Assembly: GCA_003255025.1 (NCBI GenBank)
Contig: QANY01004715.1
Coordinates: forward strand, 786,501-850,500
Length of the DNA: 64,000 nucleotides
Source of the DNA: Datisca glomerata
Lineage: Eukaryota; Streptophyta; Magnoliopsida; Cucurbitales; Datiscaceae
Direction of reading: 5' to 3'
The position numbers were made by a program, and so were the translations under genes. The notes under the pieces were generated by a model, which had not been told where the DNA came from, did no database searches, and saw only the letters and a program-made list of their open reading frames with translations. Every line of letters starts with the position of its first letter. Position 1 is the stretch's first letter. Positions 58,475 through 64,000 of this stretch are shown one piece after another.

Positions 58475-59327
58475 TTGCTTGTTTGCAAAAATGAGGGATA
58501 CTGCACCCTTCAACTCTTCTTCCTACCAAAGACTCAAAATTATCAAAATGGATTTGTTATAATAATGAGGTCATATCGCATGAGACTAATAATGAAAATG
58601 TAAGATGAACGAAACTAGTATAAAAGTGGAGTAGACATCTTGCTACCAGTAATTTATTGCATGGTATGGGAGACTAAAGAAATAGAGAAACCAAAATCTT
58701 AAACTATATAAACAGGTCAAGAGAGTTGTTTACAACCTTATAGAGACATGTGACTTGTGTTTCCACTTTACTAAAGCACAAATTGACCACATATGAATTG
58801 ACACAAAGCATCAAGAATTTGAAAGCCAATATTTTTCAAAATGTTTGATAAAAAATACATAGCTCATATAATAAAAACAAGGAGACCAACAAATAATTTT
58901 ACCAAGTTCATTAATCAACTTAGTTAAATGCCTTTGTTTGGTAACCATGGGTGTCACGGGCTTGTGCATCTGACTAATCTCACGAAACTCATGCGTTATG
59001 CCCTTAGAAATTTTCCTACATGAGTCAGAGTAAATCACTGACTTTAACACCAGTGGAAAATAGCCCCAAGGAATTTGCATCCAAGAGAATTTGAACAAAG
59101 GACCTAGAAGGAAGTAAACCTTTATGTCCAAGTTATTCACCACTTAGCTAAACCCAATGGGTTTCAAATGCCAAATTACTTCTTAATTCTAACATGTTAA
59201 CACCCAAGATTGTACCTCTAGGATTGCATGGAACTCCTTTTTTGTTATCACCAACCTATCAGTATCATTTGAATCAACGACGTAGATTATCACTTGAGTA
59301 TTTGGAAAATAGTAGCACCAATAAAGC
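58475..59327 (-). pseudogene. Captured ARF/ARL small GTPase fragment, two exons
   Basis: Exon 59216-59327 reads YYFPNTQVIIYVVDSNDTDR, then LVITKKEFHAILE. Exon 58475-58522 reads EEELKGAVSLIFANKQ. Both have proper GT-AG borders and the phase fits (112 and 48 bases). Together they cover the middle of an ARF/ARL1-type protein, up to NKQ of the NKxD guanine-binding motif. The P-loop, switch regions and C-terminus are missing. There are no internal stops, and substitutions such as R to C in the usual WRCYFPN run suggest loss of constraint. The exons lie inside the CACTA-type element, with a SINE in the intron. Confidence 0.88.
58933..59163 (-). mobile_element. tRNA-derived SINE in the captured ARF intron
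   Basis: Minus-strand TAGCTAAGTGG (59140-59150) fits a polymerase III A box and GTTCAAATTC (59087-59096) fits a B box with one mismatch, 43 bases apart. The flanks TTAAATGCC (58924-58932) and TCAAATGCC (59164-59172) are an 8/9 target duplication. The body is 231 bases. The frame through it is not a gene. Confidence 0.6.
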
Positions 59328-61029
59328 CTGTGTAGAGTAAAACCTAATGATTAAGTACCTTAAAAATAAAAATAAAATAAAAAAATAAAGTTTTGAGAAC
59401 GACTGAGATATAAATAAGCTAGAAGTACTCAAGAATTACCGTACTATCTCTCAAAACATATGCATTATAAAGCCTAATTGATTTGCATATGAGATAATAT
59501 TACAATAAATCAAATTTCAGGTTCCAGACCTTCTTCTGTTTTATTTTTCTATTTTAGTGTCCATTGTCTAGAGATTGAACTCAAACACACTACCTAAAAC
59601 AACAATATCAAATTGACATGGCCTAATGTATAAACTCAAACACACCCTAAGAAACAAGAACAATTGTAATATTATCTAATACTATATATATTAACAATCA
59701 TGTAAGCTCGCCAACATGATGTAGCAGATCTTTAGGAATACGATGTTGCATTTAATCGACGAAAAAACAATCTGAACATGAATTTCTTGAAAGTAAGCAT
59801 CCAACTGAGCACTAATTCATACAAATAACAAAAATTTGTAACATAGAGTTGTATTCTTGTTAAACGATTCATCCTAGAAGGTGTGGAAACATGCACAAAT
59901 CCTGTAGTGCTTATCGATGTGCAGTATTTTACTTTGACACCACTATAGCAACTAAAAGTCTCCCAAGCTCAAGAGCTAAAAAAAGCTAAAATCTACTCTA
60001 CGCGTAGTATTTCTACCAAAAATTTAATATCTTACCATTTAACAATTGAAACAAGATTACTTGATACTTGTATGTCCACTTGTACAAGCGAACCACAGAA
60101 TGTTATCGATGACATAGTATTTTTAGAAAACATTTGAATAACGTAAATGGAGCAAAAAAGTTGTCGCTACTATAATTGATAAAAAGTAAAAACTTTAAGA
60201 GTAGTCATAATCATTAGACAATTAAGTTTTTCTCTTCAAGCTAAATCATAAAATAACACCATAATCTTTCATGAGTAGGAAAAAAGGAAAGAACAGGTTG
60301 AATCAAGATCACTTTAAAGTACCCAGAACAGAGAGAGATGGGGGGGGGGATTTGAGAGCTCAGGAATTTGAGATACAGAGAGGGTAAGAAGAGAAGAGAG
60401 GCGAACGAGAACAAACCCTAGGTTCTCAAATACCCTTTCTCTTTGTTGAATAGAGACGAAAAAATAGACAAATTGAATAAACGTACCATCACGCGGGAGA
60501 AGAGCCGGCATTACAATCACGCGGTGGCCAACCCTTTTCCAATCACTAGCTCGAAGTTGAGGAAGACAACTTTGCTCGACCCGCAGTGGAACCTCACCGT
60601 GGAAGATCATCGTAGAACTTCACCGTCAAAGCTCACCTTGAAGTCACCGTGAATCTCACCTAGTGCGCGGTCTTCTCTTCAAAATCGCCACTTGTCACTG
60701 TCAAAGAGAAAATACACTGTAAACTGTAAAATTAGGGTTAAGATGAAATAAATAAGATGACATTTTTGTAAATATAATAAACTTTGGGTAATGAGCAAGT
60801 TTTTTTATATTATAGAACTATGACATTTTTTTACACTGTCATTACAAGAAGTTATGATGACAGCCCAAAAATTAACTGTCATGGTCGATAATACATTAAT
60901 GACAGCTAATTTTTGAGTGTCATCTTATCTAAATTACCCCACCCTACATCATTTTTCTTTGACAGATTTTAGAGAACTGTCATTATATCGTATATGTGGC
61001 TGTCATTGTAAGCCAAAATTGTAGTAGTG

Positions 61030-61255
61030 AGATAATTTATCTAAATTACCCCACCCTACATCATTTTTCTTTTGATATTTTTATTTTAATCCATCATAAA
61101 AATAGAATTTACCCTAAGTCTATACACATTAAAGAGTCCACAATCTATCAGATACATTAAAATCTCAATTATCTAAAACCTTTGTTGATAACTTTTAATT
61201 AGGTTTCATTTTATTTGACAGTCTGCAATACATAATTATTTTCATACAACTTCAA
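61030..61255 (-). repeat. 5' LTR of the copia remnant, second part
   Basis: After the CACTA end the LTR resumes at 'agataatttatct' and continues 'atccatcataaaaatag', 'cagatacattaaaa' and 'cagtctgcaatacataatt'. Between 61043 and 61067 it contains an extra 'aaattaccccaccctacatc' block that also occurs inside the CACTA element at 60930-60960. Confidence 0.7.
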
Positions 61256-61437
61256 TGTTGAATTAAGGATCCAATAACCAAACCTTTTGAATTGTTCCAA
61301 GGATGAAGATAACGTCATCTTGTGAAGTTTCAAGAATTTTTTAGAGTGTGACTTAAAACCTGACAAATGTGGGCAAGTAACTGGGAAATATAAGAGCTCA
61401 AGGCAAATTTATTCAATTCATGTATGCTATCAATTAG

Positions 61438-61665
61438 GAAGAGGGAGGGAAGACGGAGTTCGACGTGGTTATTAAGGACGTCTTAAGCAACGCGCGAATT
61501 TCAATGATTAAGGCGCTGGGGGCATTGACGAGCTTGACTTTGAAGGAGGCTAAGGAGCTAATTGAGGGTTTACCGAAGAAATTCAAGGAAGGTGTTTCTA
61601 AGGAAGAGGGTGAGGATGCAAAGAAACAGCTAGAAGAAGCTGGTGCCAAGATTGCAATTGTTTAA
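61438..61665 (+). pseudogene. Plastid ribosomal protein bL12 C-terminal fragment
   Basis: The 75-residue reading [20 protein letters not shown] to [17 protein letters not shown] and its stop is the C-terminal domain of bL12, the stalk protein that recruits translation factors. The version with [18 protein letters not shown] and [10 protein letters not shown] is the plastid/bacterial type. The transit peptide, N-terminal dimer domain and hinge are missing: a TAG stands directly before the first codon, and upstream is retrotransposon sequence. The 'caattag|GAAG' border could be a splice acceptor, but no upstream exon is found. [10 protein letters not shown] has lost an arginine usual in the family. 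It is probably a broken copy. Confidence 0.82.
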
Positions 61666-62172
61666 TGGGTAAAAGGGGATGTTTGGTTCGGTAAATTGAG
61701 CTTTACTTTTGTTGAGTCATCTGGAAATTTTCAATGGAATTTTTAGCTGTTGGTTAATCTTGTTGTCAGTTTTAAGTACAGTGGAAGAATTATGTTATTG
61801 TTCTTCATCGAAACTTGAATTTTAATCCAATTTTTCTCTGAATATTTCGATGAGATCTGCTGAGTTGCTATTGTTGCTGAAATAGTGTTTGCTAAATTGC
61901 TAAAAAATGCTAAGCTAAACCTTTTTATGATAAATTTGATTATTTCGGTCGTCATATGAACATTGTGTGCTTAGCCAATGTTTAAGAGTTGATCAGTTAT
62001 TGATAAGCTGAATGAATCGATGCAGCCGAAGATCTGTGATCTTGAAATATTCAAGAAATAACCTCTATTTATACATAGTTAGAAAAAATACATTTCGAAG
62101 CGTGACGATATAAATTGAAACCTCATAACATTCCTTACTATTTCTCGAACCATCAACCAAAATCATGAGCGG
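61666..62172. other. Former 3' side of the bL12 fragment
   Basis: This is probably the old 3' untranslated region (T-rich, no reading frames), followed by AT-rich spacer up to a hAT element. Confidence 0.4.
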
Positions 62173-63024
62173 CCCAGGTCCCTGGAATTTTAGAGTGGCC
62201 CAAAATTAATCGCTGAACCAGCCTGTGTACTCACGGACCGGGCCTCTCGACGGTCCGGGTCGGGCCGGTCCCGACTAAATAACCGGACCGACCCGTTTTC
62301 TCTTACTTTAATGTGATTTAATTTTAAAAAATGTAGATGAGGAGAGTTGAATCTTGATGAGAATAAATTAAGTGTATGGATTATCACTAAGCTATATGCA
62401 ATTCATGTTACTTTTTTATAATTATTTTATTTTATCACTTTAGCAAAACTTGAAATAATAAGTACAATAATTATTTTATTTTTAAATTCATAAACTAGTG
62501 AGACTTATATTCACGTAAAATCTAAAATATAGTAAATAATTAATAACTAATTTATAATTAATGTTCATTAACACAACAAAAAAATATACGAAATATTAAT
62601 TAAACCAATATTTTTTAAAATTTTATTGAATCCTATTTTTCATTGAATAAAATATTCATTTAAATGAAAAAAATATCTTTTTGTTTACTTAAATATGTTT
62701 ATCTCAAAAGTATATTATATGAAGTTTCGATAAAATGTGTGCAAAAACAAATAACAATATATTAACAAAGGTTTTCTTGGTCTATTGGTAAATAGTGTTC
62801 AAATTTCATTACACACATAATTGTTCAATTTTTTAGATAAAAAAGTATATTCATGAGCCGGGCCGGTTCAGGCCCGCTGGAGATAAGGCCCGTGATGGCC
62901 CAAGCCAGGCCCGCGGGCCTTAACTGGCTCATACTATTCAATATGGAGCTGGGCCGGACCCAGATTATAACGACCGATTCACCCGTGTTTACGGGCGGGC
63001 CGTACATTCACACTTACCACCTCT
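62173..63024. mobile_element. hAT-type transposon with perfect 8-bp target duplication, 852 bp
   Basis: ATGAGCGG at 62165-62172 is repeated at 63025-63032. Both ends are rich in GGGCC/GGCCC words ('cgggtcgggccggtcccg' on the left, 'gagccgggccggttcaggcc' on the right), a pattern common in plant hAT families. The middle is AT-rich. The terminal repeats are poor (CCCAGGTCCC against AGAGGTGGTA), so the call rests mostly on the target duplication and composition. Confidence 0.6.
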
Positions 63025-63032
63025 ATGAGCGG

Positions 63033-64000
63033 GTAGGCGCTCAAATTAAAACAAACCAAAAAAACTAACTCATATTCTGTCTGTCTAAAAGAATGATTTT
63101 CGGCCATTGCACTGAGACAAAAAATAGTTTATGTCAAGAGAAATCTAACAAAACTGTTCTTTTTCTAATTAATAGACAAAGTTGCATTTTTAATCAAATA
63201 AAAAAAATTGACATTTAAATTAAATAATTTTAGTTAATTATTGACCTTTTTAGAATAAATACTGAGCTGAAGTTTTTACCACTTGGTTGACTATATGGTA
63301 TCCACGTTGAGTCATTTATTCATTAAACAAGTCTCATTACAACGTAATTCAAATTCAAGACTAGTACGGGGATTATAAGGATAAAAATACATTCAGCTAC
63401 ATTGGATTAAGCCCATAATCGAATTTATTAATTATTAATTACGATTAACTCTACTATAGAATCGTAATTGAACTCTAAGTATATTTTATATTACTCAACA
63501 CAACTATCATTGGCCTATTATTCATTATGTAATGCCCATTCATAATATAGTACCGTGTATAATTAGGTTAATTACTATAGACCAAATATTTATACACATC
63601 TTAGTATCCTTAGGTTCCAAATTCATTCTACTGGTCAGCTATGATAAATTTCATACTTGATGCCTCAAGTAAATTTATCGAATTTCTAGTATTCTACCAG
63701 AGATGCTAAGTGTTTAGTTTACTGTAATCACATAAATGAATTACTTAAGAAGTACCATGTCACTTAATTAAAAGTTTATATAGATTCTACTATTGAGAAT
63801 CTATGGACTTACTATCTAATAACTAAGTTATCCAACCTAGGAATATGTTGACTCATAGAGTCTCATTCTTAATATATCAAAACAACTAAATTATTAAATA
63901 TGAGCTCATAACTCTCTCAAGATTGAGAGCACTCATAAAATAATAGTGATGAGTCTTAATTTTCATTCGACAGTAATTTACGGAAAATCAGACTCATTAG
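63033..64000. other. Unassigned AT-rich sequence to the window end
   Basis: No gene or element border is found. Bases 63300-64000 are evenly AT-rich without homopolymers or long frames and have the look of retrotransposon non-coding sequence; nothing in the window confirms that. Confidence 0.3.

Larger units (their letters stand above)
56219..61029. mobile_element. CACTA-type transposon carrying host gene fragments, 4.8 kb
   Basis: The right end, read inward, is CACTACTACAATTTTGGC, a typical plant CACTA terminus, and it lies exactly where the copia LTR resumes. Subterminal TGACAG/CTGTCA motifs recur in 60820-61010. The left end has lost its CACTAC terminus along with a few LTR bases; 56224-56560 is packed with 'gacggggattccccgtc' palindromes. 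No transposase is encoded. In between are a NAC gene fragment, two ARF/ARL exons and a SINE. A GC-richer patch at 60480-60680 may be an additional captured first exon, but I do not recognise it. Confidence 0.75.

Noticed and set aside
58811..59143. 110-residue minus-strand frame
   Set aside because: It runs through the SINE and the intron of the captured ARF fragment, with no protein similarity that I can see.
60314..60610. 98-residue minus-strand frame near the CACTA right side
   Set aside because: The first 40 residues could be a captured exon with a GT donor, but the rest is low-complexity and no family is recognisable.
63300..64000. Possible LTR-retrotransposon non-coding region
   Set aside because: It looks like one by composition, but there is no LTR border, primer binding site or coding remnant to support it.

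Overview
This is AT-rich nuclear DNA from a flowering plant, most likely a eudicot; the species cannot be told from the sequence. The genes have many GT-AG introns and plant-type products, and the space between them is packed with plant transposons. Four host genes can be read with confidence: an eIF2-alpha gene running off the left edge (exons 240-1939, minus), an MCA1/cell-number-regulator-13-like PLAC8 gene (19966-23194, plus), a multiple inositol polyphosphate phosphatase gene (MINPP, 23951-33452, minus) and a plastid ferritin gene (42150-44543, minus). A fifth locus at 61438-61665 is only the C-terminal part of a plastid ribosomal protein bL12. Exon joins were checked by hand: every intron is GT-AG and reading phase carries through all of them, giving 383, 496 and 266 residues for the three complete genes.

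Layout: 1-1.9 kb eIF2-alpha; 3.0-4.0 kb hAT element; 4.4-5.2 kb degenerate tandem duplication; 6.8-9.1 kb non-autonomous Mutator-like element with an exact 9-bp target duplication; 9.3-9.5 kb MITE; 10.9-18.4 kb decayed copia element (minus) carrying a 1.3-kb unknown insertion in one LTR and a hAT element in its interior; 18.9-19.4 kb foldback Mutator-type MITE; 20-23.2 kb MCA-like gene; 24-33.5 kb MINPP, whose second-last listed intron contains a 5-kb L1-type LINE; 34-40.3 kb second LINE; 41-41.7 kb short retroposon; 42-44.8 kb ferritin with its iron-regulatory promoter element; 45.7-50.9 kb nearly full-length copia element with 243-bp LTRs; 51.3-61.3 kb tandem copia remnants of the same family as the one at 11-18 kb, whose last LTR is split by a CACTA-type element holding pieces of a NAC gene and an ARF/ARL gene plus a SINE; 61.4 kb bL12 fragment; 62.2-63.0 kb hAT element; then unassigned sequence to the end.

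The host genes do not form a pathway or operon. They are independent genes for translation initiation, mechanosensitive calcium uptake, inositol phosphate/phytate hydrolysis and iron storage. The features most worth a second look are the gene-capturing CACTA element, the shared-LTR copia tandem, the LINE inside the MINPP intron, the xDEL-like C-terminus of MINPP, and the near-exact IDRS upstream of ferritin. I saw no evidence of a wholly new biological system.
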